From assembly GCA_944990035.1 (NCBI GenBank), contig CALYLX010000052.1, forward strand, positions 124,001-188,000: DNA of 64,000 nucleotides, given 5' to 3'. Under the pieces are notes generated by a model, which saw only the letters and a list, made by a program, of their open reading frames with translations, was not told where the DNA came from and made no database searches. The position numbers and the translations under genes were made by a program. Position 1 is the stretch's first letter. Each line of letters opens with the position of its first letter. This document shows, piece by piece, positions 1 to 11,511 of this stretch. The DNA comes from Clitopilus passeckerianus (Eukaryota; Basidiomycota; Agaricomycetes; Agaricales; Entolomataceae).

Positions 1-824
1 TATGGTGGAGTATTCTGACTGATACGTTTCCTTACCTCGACTTTCCGAAGAAGAAGACCCCTTGGGGCGGATTGACGCTTAACTTGCGCATTCGGTTGAC
101 GAGTTCACCTTCGTCTTGAACATCATCATCGTTCCTTGCCAACTCTCCCAATTCCGTCGGCGTCGGTGATCGGTCTGCACCGTCGAGCTCTTGGTTGAGG
201 TCAATTCCAGGCTTGAGCTAACCAGGAGGTCAGATTTAGTATGTGATGCAAGTTTGGCCTCTGACCCACCTTGTTGAGTAACTTCTCCATCTTCTCTAAT
301 CTTATCTCAAGGCTTTCCACATAACTAGCGCACGTGTCAGCTTTTGAATTAATGGAGCATCATCAAACCGGCGGCAACACACCCTTTCGCGGAACCGAGC
401 GTCTGCGAGTCATGATTCAGTGGGCAAATTTCGGGCTACATACGCAGAGGTACACGCACCTTTGAAACCTCTTTATGAGTACACTCTGCCGAGGCTTGTA
501 TGCAGTTTGTGCATCGATTCCCGGGCATTTCGGCGCTGTCGCCTATAATTTGAATATCATCAAGCTGTCGATTTCTATCACCATACCGAAATCACGCACA
601 GCGAACTGAGAACAAAGAAGTCAGCAAGGTTTACTTTCAGTCACCAGAAAGCCGTGCGCCGAGCTAAACTGGGCTGCGCACCTAAGGAGATCGTACTCAC
701 TTTTCTTTCTTTTGCAATTGTCGCAAGCCCCAGGGATCCTTCGCTTCTTTGCTCCATTCTGTTGCCCATTCACTCTGGACGGTCCTGAGTCACTTCCTGG
801 AGAATCTTGCGTCTGGGCAGACAT
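1..824 (-). CDS. Zn2Cys6 (Gal4-type) transcription factor, N-terminal part, runs off the left edge
   Basis: Nuclear DNA-binding regulator of the fungal Zn2Cys6 family; the target genes are unknown. I assemble six exons on the minus strand: 701-824, 600-605, 460-542, 383-402, 270-324 and 36-217, then an intron that leaves the window. The spliced zinc cluster has spacing C-x2-C-x6-C-x9-C-x2-C-x6-C (CDNC, KRKKIR, EMPGNRCTNC), which is perfect for the family. It is followed by the usual linker and coiled-coil dimerisation stretch (YVESLEIRLEKMEKLL), then an acidic segment ending near FFFGKSS. The third zinc-binding cysteine codon is completed only if a 6-base microexon is included. The start at 824 is the first ATG before the basic KKRRIPGACDNC region. 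The middle homology domain lies outside the window. Family call firm, exon map strong. Confidence 0.88.
600..605 (-). other. 6-nt microexon of the Zn2Cys6 gene
   Basis: The minus-strand hexamer TTCGCT lies between an acceptor ending TTCTCAG and a donor GTGCGT. Splicing it in turns the junction into Lys-Ile-Arg-Cys-Asp and restores the third cysteine of the zinc cluster. The flanking introns are 95 and 57 bases. Without it the cluster has five cysteines. Confidence 0.85.
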
Positions 825-1291
825 GGTGGTTCAGTGGGAAGATGTGTTTGTGGTTCTTGGAACAAGAACCCTCTTGGAATGGCGAGCAGTGATAATTGCA
901 CAGCCATCTCCGCGTCATCAGATCTGATGGCCTGCCGAGAAAGCTGATGGTAAATAGACAACAATACCGGCAATGGAACCGGCCATTGCAAGGTTAGTCC
1001 TCGAATGGACGACTTGGAGCATTAGATGTACTAGAGTATGGGCAAGGCCAATATAGAAGTCACGTAGGGAGTTTTCATCACTTTCGAATTCTTTGAGCAA
1101 CCTAATAAAGATGGGGAATCGCGTAAAGACCATTGAAATGCGTACTGAGGTCAATTGCAACTTTGCAAGGTTGTTGTCAGACCCTGTTCTCAAGTCTCCC
1201 AGTTGATATCCACATGGTGGACAGTCCATCCATTGCCCGACAGGTGCAAGGAATAATACAACAATGTAACATAGAATCAACATTTCTCTTC
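825..1291. other. Intergenic, same-strand spacer
   Basis: Spacer between the stop of the chelatase-like gene and the start of the Zn2Cys6 gene, so it should hold the latter's promoter. Open frames here show no family signal or splice support. I see no TATA box or repeat. Confidence 0.5.
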
Positions 1292-3520
1292 TCAAACCTC
1301 AGAAAGAATACTGACTAGTATGTCTTTGATCGTTGGGCGCTCTTCTACGCTCTCTTTAGTTCCCTCTACTTCCCATTCCCTTCCAAAAGTCGCACCAAAC
1401 ACAGCGCTTGCCAACACTTCTGCCTCTGGCCCATCCCTCACTCGCAACCTGTGAGTAACAACCCTCGGCATAGCCCGTGCTATATCCGCCTCCGTCACAT
1501 ACAGCAACCGGGCGAGGATCATCCATAGAGGTCCCTCCTAACGACCTTCCCGCAACCGAACTCATCTTTCGACGAGACGAAGGGCGAGCCAACGTAGCGT
1601 TAGCACTCCGACTCCCACTCATAGCATCATCCTGAGCTAAACTGTCCGCTTCCGCATCTCCCAGAGCATTATTATTTACGCCATCCCATTCATAAAGCGA
1701 GCTCCCAAGAGCTTGGTCGAGTAGCTCTCCGCCCGTGGGGTCGTGTCCCAACACCCTGCTCGCCCTGGCGATTGCTTCGGCATCATCAGTAGCTCGCATC
1801 GTGAGCAGCATCCCGTCTAATTGGGAATGATGCCTCGTCGCCGCGAACAAGTCCAGGAGATACAACCGCAGTTCCGGAGAGAAGTATGCTTGTCTAGCCA
1901 TTGTTTGTAGAGTGATAAGAAATGCTCGGGGGAAGAGTTGCTTCGGGAGCACAGGTGCTGGTGAACCCTGTGGTAGGGGGTGAGGCGATGGCCTTGTTGG
2001 GTGATGGTAGCTTGTTTGACTTGTTTGGGTGTAGTATTGCGGACGAGGCTGGTGCACGGGTAAAGACTTGGAGGCCATGAGTGGGCTATGGGAAGGCTTT
2101 GAGACAGGTGAAACCTGAACTAGAGGCGAAGGGGTAGACCCGTTTGAACTACGAGAAAATGACTGTAATCGAGGTCTAGGCACGCTGTTATTCGACATTG
2201 TCGGGAGGGACTTGAATTCCTGTCGGACGTTCTGCGGGACAATCACATTGATACTCATAGAAAAACGGTCAAGCTGATTGCAAATTAACCTATGTTCAAC
2301 TGCGCAGAGAAGGTTAAAACTCTCACGAGTGCTTTATAGATGTCAGGTCTTTCCCGTGGGTCCCAAGGGCATACATAGACCATCATGAAGCACTCGGGCA
2401 GAGGCCAGACGCCCTCTTCTTGACGCTCGTGAGTGAGAGTAACATTAGAAGTTCCAGAACCGAGGACGATTTGACGTTCAGCGAATACACGCTCAAGAGC
2501 CTTCTGCTGAGAGATAGTTGAATCTTCCAAGCCAGTCGCAACAATGGCAGTGGGCAGTTCAAGTGGAGTGACCGTCCGGGGCCTCACCTCTGAATCCGTA
2601 TTGGCATGGAACAGAGGATATGGACGAAAGGGTGCTGGTGGCAATGGTTCCTGATCTGTCAGTGTACTCAGAATCGCTAGATGGGGGGAGGATTTCCGCG
2701 ACGGCAGTTCCTTAGGGTACGAAGCTGATCTTCTATACTCCGATTGCTTCACTTTGCCATTGCGTGAACGAGATGGTGGTCTGCTCCCTTCTGATACATC
2801 TCCACGTGCGGAGGAGGAGCGCATAAACAGAGACCGAAGTAATGTCTCTGGAGTAGGAGCCGGCCCATGTTCTATGTGACGAGGAGAAGTAGCATCAGGG
2901 CGTGCCTTAATCTTGAGCCTGTGGGCCGGTAGGTCGAAGAGAGATGATAAGGTCTACAAATATCGCTACTGTAAGTCTCGATTGTGCTGCCAAGGTAATT
3001 GCTGCGCTGCGCATGAAGAAATCAAGGTCCTATTGACATGTCCGTTGGACACGGGAAACGAAGATGGAGCTCATGCCACACTTCGAGCGTATGTGGCTTC
3101 CCGAAGTCGGTGGCAATGCTGCACGTCCGCATAATCGCTCAAGCCTTGACAGGATCTCCACGTGCCGGCGACTTCTTCATTTAATTGGGAAGCATGGATG
3201 GCACTTACCCATAGAGCAAGTCTGGCAACCAGGCCGACATCTTCCTCTGGGGTATGGATAATGAGATTCTTATCTCCTGCGATAATACATTGCAAAATCG
3301 CTTGAAAGATGGATGGCTCTAGCGGAACTGTGGCGGAGGCTAAACCTCGGACATACGCAACTGCAGCTGGCAAGAATGCAGGCGTTCCAACAAGAGGCAA
3401 GAGCTCGTCTGTGGTTGTTATTTCCAGCATTTGGTAGAATAGACCGTTGTCAATTAGGTGGCTTCGAAGCTTTGAAATGCGGCACCTGATATCGAATGTC
3501 AGAGTTCCTCTCCGAAACCA
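1292..3520 (-). CDS. Magnesium-chelatase-like AAA-type protein (tentative)
   Basis: Several in-order minus-strand segments join into one protein. An N-terminal helical part includes VGTPAFLPAAVAYVRGLA and AGDKNLII. A Ser/Arg-rich linker follows. Next is a segment with QKALERVFAERQIVL and VYVCPWDPRERPDIYKALV, then LDRFSMSINVIVPQNVRQEF after an intron. A conserved block follows (ARQAYFSPELRLYLLDLFAA, TRHHSQLDGMLLTMRA), and the C-terminal exon has LYVTEADIARAMPRVVTHRL ending at DILVSILSEV. The pattern of ring AAA ATPase lid plus fungal tail resembles fungal proteins annotated as magnesium-chelatase-like. I cannot see a Walker A in what is readable, so enzymatic activity is uncertain. The N-terminal limit is approximate. 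The 3' end is secure: the last exon stops at 1292. The low-complexity linker around 1550-1680 probably hides an intron. Confidence 0.5.
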
Positions 3521-4088
3521 CAGTCAGCTGGACTTGCCTAGATCAAGTTTGTTGATGATCGATGTAGACTACTAAGATGCTAGTATCATATCCAAATATC
3601 AAAAAGAACGCTTTGCCACTGATAGAACGGCCATAAGGCAGTTCTTGAGTGGCAGCTGAATGTTCCGAAAAAGCCTGAATTCATTACGTAAATTGCAGAT
3701 GCCGCCTTGTTGGTTGTCCAAGTTCCTGGCGAATCTTGCATGGGGAAACACGGAAAGATCTCCCAACTCTTGATGGACGGATGGTCGCTCAGAATCTCGT
3801 TTCGACTCTTGGACTTGAACTATCACCTTCGCTTCACGCGCCAGAGCTCTAGGGCGTAGCGTTCGGACGCCAGCAACACAGGAACTCCTCGTGTGCCCGT
3901 GAAATACTGCCGAAGTTACCTGGTATAGACCAAACCTCCAAGGTGAGCATACTCTTCACTCATTGTGCGACGACTGGCGTTTAATCTTATATGTGGTCTC
4001 ATCTAGGCCACCCTTGTCTGTCCTTGGTCTGTGAAGCAGAAGCCATCTTGTTTCCCCAAGAGCCTTCCACGAAAGCGCCCATGTTTAC
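3521..4088. other. Intergenic, divergent spacer
   Basis: Lies between the uncertain 5' end of the chelatase-like gene (minus) and the membrane protein gene (plus), so it probably holds both promoters and possibly a short first exon of either. The minus-strand frame at 3599-3826 has no recognisable family. Confidence 0.4.
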
Positions 4089-7000
4089 ATGGAGCAGACC
4101 ATTTCATTCTTCGTGGACGACACCTCACCAACAGTCTCATATTCACCCATCTCTGATACCCTCTCTACGCCCAACCTAACAGTTAGCTGGAACCCTTACT
4201 ACGGCGACTCTGGATTTGCCCATTCACTTGGAGATACCGGCGAAGGAGATACTTACCATGTCACTTCCATGGACGGAGGTTTACTGTCCATTTCTTGGAA
4301 AGGTGATTCTAGCCTCGTTCGGAAGACCTGTTGCTTACATCGTGACTGATTAGGAACGGGGGTACAACTTCTTGGGTACAGCAATGGATCAGACTACGAG
4401 GTGCTCCTCAACGGAACTGTCCAGACCTCATTGGGAGCTAGCGTCAACAACAAGATTCTGGCTACATTCCAGAATCTAACCGACACTATTCACAATGTTA
4501 CGCTGAGAACCAAGCTTCCTGCCACGCCAGCGCCTCCACTACGCTCTTTATTCTTCGACAAAGCTCTCATAACGGCAAATACAGATATTCCTACCAGGTG
4601 AGTTAATTTGTGCTGTGAATCTCTATCTAAGCGCTAATATCGGAATGATATTAGTAGTACGATAGCAAGGCGCAACTTGACAGACCATTCTGTATCGTAT
4701 AACGGTCCTTGGTCGTCAGAGACCATCTCTGACCGTCCCGTTCACATTTCCAAAAATGTCGGGGACTGGTCCGCGACCACTTTCAACGGCAGGTCGTTCC
4801 CGTTTCACGACTGAAACTCTAATTGACCCTGGAAATTGTTGCACTTCAGGCTCGTCATTCATGCTGACTGGAATAACGTCTCCCGAGTCGGGAAAGTACT
4901 CTGTTACTCTGGATAACCAAACCACGACGTATTCAGGACGAAGTTCCTTCGTGCAACGGGACACCCTTCTTTTCTTCGCCAGTGGTCTTAATCCGAACCA
5001 AACGCACGATCTACGCGTGGTGAATGAAGACGGGAGTAAATTATCGCTAAATGCGGACGGTTTCACTGTTTTTGTTGCCGAACCTCAACCGTAAGTTTTT
5101 GACATCATCTTACATCTGTTTTCCTTCACCGCCTAATACGTTATCTTTTGATAGCAATCCGCCGACCACAACTCCAACGCCATCCAGTGCACTGAACACG
5201 TCAGGAAGTTCAATCCCGAAGGGAACCATAGCTGCTCTCGTACTCGGGGGAATCCTAGCCTTCCTCGCGATTACTGGGCTCCTCTTCTTTTACTTTGTTA
5301 TCCGGCCTCGTCGGAGACTTGCACGACAGAGCACGGAACAACGCCCGCACCCTCATACTGAGCCGAAAGAACACCCTGATGTGCTGAACATCGTAGGGTC
5401 TTTGCCTGCGGGTCGGGGCGGGGTCTTTACATACCACAGTAATCTGGGATATGTCCGTGATGATGATTCCACTGTCGATCAAGAACATGCAGCCAATCTG
5501 GACACAGCAAGATCGAGCGTTCCGTCGGGTTTCGCGAGATGGAAACGTGACCTGGAAGGTAGTTTGGAGGGACTGGGGTTGAGTATAAGGTTTAGGCATT
5601 CTGATTCAACCGGGGGACGAAGTCGTCGCAGCGGAACCAATGAGGAGAGCGGGGAACGTAGCGCAAAGTCCTCGCGCTTTGGTTCTCGGCAGGGATCTTG
5701 GTCAAGGATGAGCTGGAAAGGAAAGAAGAAAGCGAAGGGCTCACCGCACGCCAGTGCTGGCTCTTGGTCACCTGGTACCGCATTGGAACTGCCTGTACGG
5801 CCATCGTCTCGTGCAAGTTTTGAAGAGGCCAAGGACAAGGAAACCGAGATGGATTCCAAGCCACCTTCCATAACCTCCGGCCTCACCTCCTTGTCGTATA
5901 TGACCTACCCGCAAGTTCAGGCCGGCCCCATTACCCCACATGCTTATGCTTTCACCCACGAAAATTCAAGACGGTCGAGCACCGCCAACATTGGCAAACC
6001 CCTTGGGCCCCGACAATCGCTTACTCGGAGCGTCCCTATGACCCAAACACAGTTCAATTCTACGTCCCGCCACAGTCGACGCGCCAGTGCCAACCTTTTG
6101 TTGACACACGGTGGAGAGCCCAACATCATCGTAGAGGACGAGATGTCGCAGCAGTCGCACAGTTACGAGCCTGCTATTGGGGCTATCATTCCACCAACTC
6201 CTCAGGACCATGGAGACAAAGAATCGCCCGCAGCAACAGCATCCACCCCACGGGAGGACAGAGGAAGCGCAAATAACACCACAGATGGTTCAACAAGCCA
6301 TCTAGGCTCCGGCACCACGAGGCAGGCGATCAGGAATTTGAGCCCTAGGACCAGTCGTATCGAGCGAGAAGCACCAGTAGCTTCGTCAAGCAGACCAGGT
6401 TCACGGGACAAACAGCCTCGACCCGACGTTAAACCGCCATCTGCTGGGCCTTCAAGGATACGACCTAAAGAGTCTTCGAGCAGAGCAGTTACACCTAGCC
6501 GAGCAGCCGAGCAGACGCGACCCGACACTGCATTGACCCACGGTTCTTCGCAAGGCCCGGATAGCTCTTTCCTGGAAGTTGGTTCCCCAGAGAACCCGTC
6601 GTTGGAGATGAGAGCCGAAGAGTGTCTTTCAACGTTGTCATCATCGCCTCCTCAGATACGGGGTTCCTTCCTTGAGATCAGGTCACCCAGCCCGCTACAG
6701 GTTGATCTCTCTGGCCTCGCATTGGAAGAACCCAAACAAGACCTGCCCACCAAAGCAGGTTCGAGTCTGCAGGAGAAGCGGACGACCATGATCTCCGGCA
6801 CTTCAGACGCCGCCGAGGACGGGTCGAAACCTCCTGATCCTATCCTGCGTCTAACCCCCGACCTCCGACCTCCGGCCCATGGCCATCCCACGAGGGATCG
6901 TAATGGATCAATATCCTTCCTCGATTTCACCAGCAGCTCCGATACCTCCTCGAGGACGAGGTCGACCGCTCCATCTGAGTTTTCAAGTCGTTATCCAGGT

Positions 7001-7606
7001 TCTATTTCGGCACAGCTTCAGCAACAATACGGTCGCCCCTCCTTTCCGTCAGGAAACCAGCGGTTAAGCACTGCCTTATCTCATTCAACTGAGCAAACAC
7101 ACTCTTCAAATCTATCTGGGCCGTCTAGTTCTCCACCCTCGAATCGGGACTCCTTCTTCCCGTATCCAGTTACCTTCGCTCCCTCATCTCCTTTCTACAA
7201 TCCTAGTATGCAACAGATGCAACTCAACCCACCCCAACCGTCACCAGCTTCCGCTCAGCCTGGAACACGTCCTCCTCCACCTGCCCCGATCATTGTACCT
7301 CCTCGAGACATTGGTAACGTAAGAGCTTCGAACGGGAGTGATGGACTCGGACGCCATCCAACATCTATTGTGATATCTCCCACAGACAGCGTTCCTATGT
7401 CTGTATCTGAACTCAGATTCCGACACAGCGACTCCACGAGCGGTTCATTAAGTGCTCGCCTACCACCCCACCCACCGTTACCCAGCAGTGCCCGATCAAG
7501 GACGGAATTCGTTCCTCCTCCTTTATCTCCACCTAGTTACATTGTTCAGCAGGTTTTGGGGCGTTCACCAGACCCAAACGCGGGCCACGATACCTCGGCG
7601 CGCTGA
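4089..7606 (+). CDS. Large single-pass membrane protein: beta-sandwich ectodomain, one TM, long Ser/Pro-rich cytoplasmic tail
   Basis: Typical basidiomycete surface protein, function unknown. The ectodomain carries N-glycosylation motifs and two related segments (FVDDTSPTVSYSP; VSYNGPWSS; DTLLFFASGLNPNQTHDLRV). Introns lie near 4300-4355, 4600-4655 and 5092-5154. After a Thr/Pro/Ser stalk comes one hydrophobic span (GTIAALVLGGILAFLAITGL) with a basic stop-transfer (RPRRRL), then about 730 residues of Ser/Pro/Arg-rich tail with repeated RFRHSDST motifs (twice) and many possible phosphosites. No signal peptide is visible upstream of the chosen ATG; the frame is open a little upstream, so a leader exon may be missing. 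The frame carrying NVGDWSATTFNGRS and the frame carrying GRSRFTTETL differ by one base near 4790-4815, and I find no intron that reconciles them. This is either a sequence error or a real frameshift. Confidence 0.7.
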
Positions 7607-8515
7607 TTACACCCGCACGACGTCACGACCTGAACGACCAGGTTGATAAACAGCCTCACGCCTTTAAACCCATACCTTGGCACTCTATTCTGTATATCTT
7701 GGCTTCGGACGATGTTACCTACCTTAAGCTTGGACGCATCTCTCCTTTGACTTTCATACATCATTGTTATTCATTCCTACAACTGTATTCAGTATCTACG
7801 TTCATCGAGGTGTAATTGCCCCCCGACACAATTATATGTTTAAATTGCTGCTTGATGGGAACCAAGAGTGAGAAGTATTTCCTATTTTAGGGCACCAGCA
7901 CATCCACTAGCACACAGTTCTGGTCGGAGTTCCTCATCTCATACCATGTTGAGATTTACTACCCTCATGTCAATTCTGCGTTATTTTCTGCTCGTCGCAT
8001 GCTTAGTTCAATACAATCTGGGGAGTATAATCGGCGCTTACATTTCCCCTGATGCACCTTCGAAACTACCAGCCGTCAAAACGCAGAGTATCCTTGTTGA
8101 TCATCGAACTCTTTGGAAGCAGCGATGCTCCGAGTTTTGAAGGCTTGTTCCACTCCGTGTAGCCCAACTAAGGACTTCAAGAACACTAAAGGTAACCTAA
8201 GAAACATGAACTCCGTGTTTTCAAGACCACAGGAATAGATTATTACTAAAGTGGACGATCCGCAAAGAGGGTAGGAAGCGTCGCGGACATAGGCCCCAGC
8301 TTCCGCTACTGCGATCTCTAAGATGAACAATCTTTTAGGCAAAGGATTTTGATACGATGTCGGACGGGCGTAACGGGCACTTATGGTAACAAGCACTCAA
8401 TACAGTAAGCTCCTATGTGTCAACTAAGCCTATTCAAGCCAAACACACCAAGGCCATTGGTTTGAGAACGCAATAAATATCACCTGGAGGTAGCTATCCG
8501 GCCTCACCTAACAAA
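7607..8515. other. Intergenic with a short leader-like ORF
   Basis: Contains a short plus-strand frame (about 7868-8140) whose middle, MSILRYFLLVACLVQY, looks like a signal peptide. It ends after about 45 further residues and resembles nothing I know. It could be a small secreted protein or a remnant. The rest is presumably the 3' UTR of the membrane protein and the P450 promoter. Confidence 0.3.
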
Positions 8516-10710
8516 ATGATTTTAGCACCTTCGACCCCCTTGGCCCACTTTTCTTCCTCTAAGTTACTATTATCTGGCTTTGGGCTACTCTTTTTATGGT
8601 CTCTGAGGAAGCTAAGCAAGGTTGGGAAGAGGGAATCTTATCTTCCGCCAGGACCACCAACAACGCCCCTCATAGGCAATGCACTCCAGATACCCACTAA
8701 AAGCCCCCAACACCAGTGCGTTGTCTCGAGAGCTCTAGTTGAAGCGATTCTCTGATAGTCGTGCCGGCTAGATTCACCAAGTGGGGGCGAGAGTACGGGG
8801 AAATTTACAGCCTGAAACTGGCCAATGCGAACGTCGTTGTTCTCAACTCTCTCAACGCCATTCGGCAGGTGATGGAGAAGAATTCGGCGGTGACTTCGGA
8901 CCGTCCGCCGTTTCACTTTGTAACTCTTATAGAAGGAGAAAACAACAACGTGGTCTTGTGCGTACCCTATTGATTGTCCTTGGACCGGCGTTGACTATGA
9001 CTGTAGCGGCAGATATTGTAAGCTGTCCTTCAGTTGTATGCAATGTGGATTAATTGAATTCGCCAAGCACAGAGATGGCGATCCCTACGCAGGGCAGCAC
9101 GTGAAGTGCTTTCTGCTCAAGCCTGCAAGAGGCATTTAGCAGCCCAGCATGCCGAAGGTATTCAACTCGCTTATGATCTTCTCAATGAGCAGGTAGGTTC
9201 TTCACATTCACCAGACGCGATGATGCTAACGGAATCAGCCAATCCGCCCTACGCTCCGACGAACGACCACCTCGATAATGATGTCACTGCTCTTCGGCAT
9301 TCGTGTGCCCACCACGACGAATCCGATCTTCGTCGAGTTCTGGGACATGCTGAATAGATTTGTTGACTTGACTGCCCCCACCTCGCATCCACCGGTAGAC
9401 CTGATACCGATTCTGAAGAAAGTTCCTGAACGCTTTGCATCCTGGAAAACGGAATGCCGAAAACTCAGAACTGAACAACGAGATGTTTTCACCAAGATGC
9501 TACGACCTGTTCAAGAGAGGTTAGCACGCGGGGAGCCGGCCGGGTGCTTTATGGAGACAGTCTATGAACGTGCAGAAGAGTGGAATTTGGATGATGATCT
9601 CGTACTGTACGTTTGTATCATTTCAAATGTCGGAGGGATCTCTTAATTGTTTCAGTTACTTTGGTGGAGCCATGATGGAAGCTGGGTCCGATACAACCTC
9701 GGTGTTCTTCCAGAACTTTGTATTACTATTGGCTGCCTATCCTGAAGTCCAGAAGAGAGCCCAAGAGGAGATGGACAAAGTCGTGGGACCCCACCGAATG
9801 CCAGAGCTTGACGACTTCTGCAATCTTCCCTATCTTGAGGCTCTCATAAATGAAGTGAGTACCCTACAAGGCTCACCGATCACCGGTCTCTTGTCTAACT
9901 CATCTCCTTGAGGTGCACCGTTTCCGCACTGTGGCCCCTCTATCTGTGCCTCACGCAACTATAGAAGACATTCGTGTGAGTGTCGTCGTTCTGATCAGTA
10001 TAGTCATTTGACTTATGAACTTAGTATGGGGAATACATGATCCCCAAAGGCACCATTGTATTCCAGAATACTTGTGAGTACTAGTTTCAATGACCCCAAG
10101 TTCCAAAGGTGTTAAACTCCTCATAGGGGGAGTTTTTCGTGACGAGACTCTGTTTGAAGACGCAGACACTTTTAATCCCGAGCGGTTCATAAAAAACCCG
10201 GCGCTGGCGAAATATATCGACTACGCATTTGGTAGCGGGAGGGTGAGCTGGCTCCGCTTGCGTCGATACTTTGAGCTGACAACAATTCAAGCGTGCATGT
10301 GCAGGCAACCACCTAGCCAAGAGTTCGCTGGTAGGTTGTCCTTTTGATGTCGAATTGGACAGGTTTAAAGTTTGTTTGCCAGATAATTGTCGTCATGAAC
10401 ATTTTGTGGTGCTTCAACACTTGCAAGGCACGCGACATCAATGGGCGTGAGATAGAACCAGATCTTGAGAACTATGAAGACGTTTGTGACATTGAATCTC
10501 TTGATCATGCAGTCGGCTAACCAATTGACTTCACAGGGCCTCGTAAATATCCCAACCAATCTGAATTGTTCATTTATACCCAGGAACGCGAATCGTGAGG
10601 TTATTCTTAGGCAGGCATTTCGCGACGCAAAGCACATATTCGAGCCGTTTGAAAGGGAACTAGGGGATGATGAAAAAGCGGACCTTGAAAGGATGCGCCG
10701 CGATCTATAA
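8516..10710 (+). CDS. Cytochrome P450 monooxygenase
   Basis: Membrane-anchored haem-thiolate monooxygenase; substrate unknown. Twelve exons (8516-8715, 8772-8957, 9013-9017, 9068-9192, 9239-9606, 9656-9854, 9913-9975, 10025-10073, 10127-10242, 10292-10330, 10383-10481, 10537-10710) sum to 1623 bases, giving 540 residues. Landmarks in order: N-terminal hydrophobic anchor; proline hinge LPPGPPTTPLIGNAL; C-helix WRSLRRAAREVL; I-helix MMEAGSDTTS; ExxR-type helix LPYLEALINE; PERF region DTFNPERF; haem loop FGSGRRACAG with the thiolate cysteine, followed by NHLAKS. The haem loop is split by a 49-base intron and becomes complete only after splicing; read straight through it would look broken. All key residues are present, so I call it functional. 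A 5-base exon at 9013-9017 keeps the frame. Clan or CYP family number cannot be assigned by eye. Confidence 0.92.
9013..9017 (+). other. 5-nt microexon of the P450 gene (predicted)
   Basis: ATATT, flanked by GGCAG and GTAAGC, is the only insertion I found that joins the exon ending NNNVV in phase to the exon starting at the WRSLRR helix. It gives LYSQRW at the junction. The introns on either side would be 55 and 50 bases, normal for this window. No transcript evidence is available. Confidence 0.65.
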
Positions 10711-11369
10711 CAACTCCCTATAATCGAGCCATTTGCCAGTGGCTTTCCATTATACAGGAGATTAACTTATCGGATAGTTTTACCGTTTATACCATGTGTG
10801 ATCAAACACCATCTGGATTCTCGTATTTGGTGCAAGTCATGTCATGAAGATGTAATTTGGAGTACCTGGGATCGACGCCAGGTGGTGTCCTCTCAGAGTA
10901 AGATACAGTACATCCGTCTTACGCCCCAAGTTAATTGTAATTCTTAGAGTAAAATGTCAGTTTAAGTTATTCAAGCCGCCATTATCACCGATGACTCGTC
11001 ATAATTAGTAGCCAGAGTAGAACAGAGGGAAGGCAATAACGGTTTGTTCGCTCGGGGAGGAAATGATCGTCGACGTGCAACCTGAGGCTTGTGCTTGCGT
11101 TGAATTGTCTACTAGCGTCCGTTGACGCATCGGAGGGCATCTGATTTCAGGAAATCTGTCAAGTATATATTTACGGATCAACACTGGGGGCAAGGTTGAC
11201 AATTGAAGGGTTACTTGTTACGCCTGTACGCATTCAAATGGAACATATATCCCTTCGTTTCCAAGAATAGCCTATACTGTCCTTACCCATACAGATGTCC
11301 CAAGATGAACACGATTGCGGTAGACAAAGTATGATTGTGTTCATTATAAGCACAATGTAGTACATGGCA
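10711..11369. other. Intergenic, convergent 3' ends
   Basis: Sits between the 3' ends of the P450 and RSE1 genes. It should hold both terminators and 3' UTRs. AT-richer than the neighbours; no gene seen. Confidence 0.5.
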
Positions 11370-11511
11370 AAACACAGCAGGAACACCTTCAGTACGCCGT
11401 GCCCGATCAGAACCCGCTGTTGTTCACCCTGAGCGCGTCCAAACACAGCAGGAACACCTTCAGTACGCCGTGCCCAATCAGAACCCGCTGTTGTTCACCC
11501 TGAGCGCGTCC
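11370..11511. repeat. 71-bp tandem direct duplication spanning the RSE1 stop codon
   Basis: Two adjacent copies, 11370-11440 and 11441-11511, both starting AAACACAGCAGG and ending GAGCGCGTCC, differ at a single position (GCCCGATC versus GCCCAATC). The upper copy contains the last RSE1 codons (read on minus) and the stop. The lower copy lies just past the stop in the 3' UTR, where it repeats the tail-coding sequence untranslated. Near-identity suggests a recent slippage or unequal crossover event. Confidence 0.95.

Noticed and set aside
918..1295. 125-codon minus frame partly hydrophobic after the chelatase-like gene
   Set aside because: The preceding exon has a clear stop at 1292 with a conserved C-terminus, and this frame shows no homology pattern.
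7868..8140. Small secreted protein candidate with a signal-peptide-like stretch
   Set aside because: No conserved mature part and no splice continuation; kept only as a note in the intergenic entry.
10243..10330. P450 haem loop seemed destroyed (reading straight through gives no FxxGxRxCxG motif)
   Set aside because: A 49-base intron (10243-10291) joins FGSGR to RACAGNHLAKS in phase, so the motif is intact.
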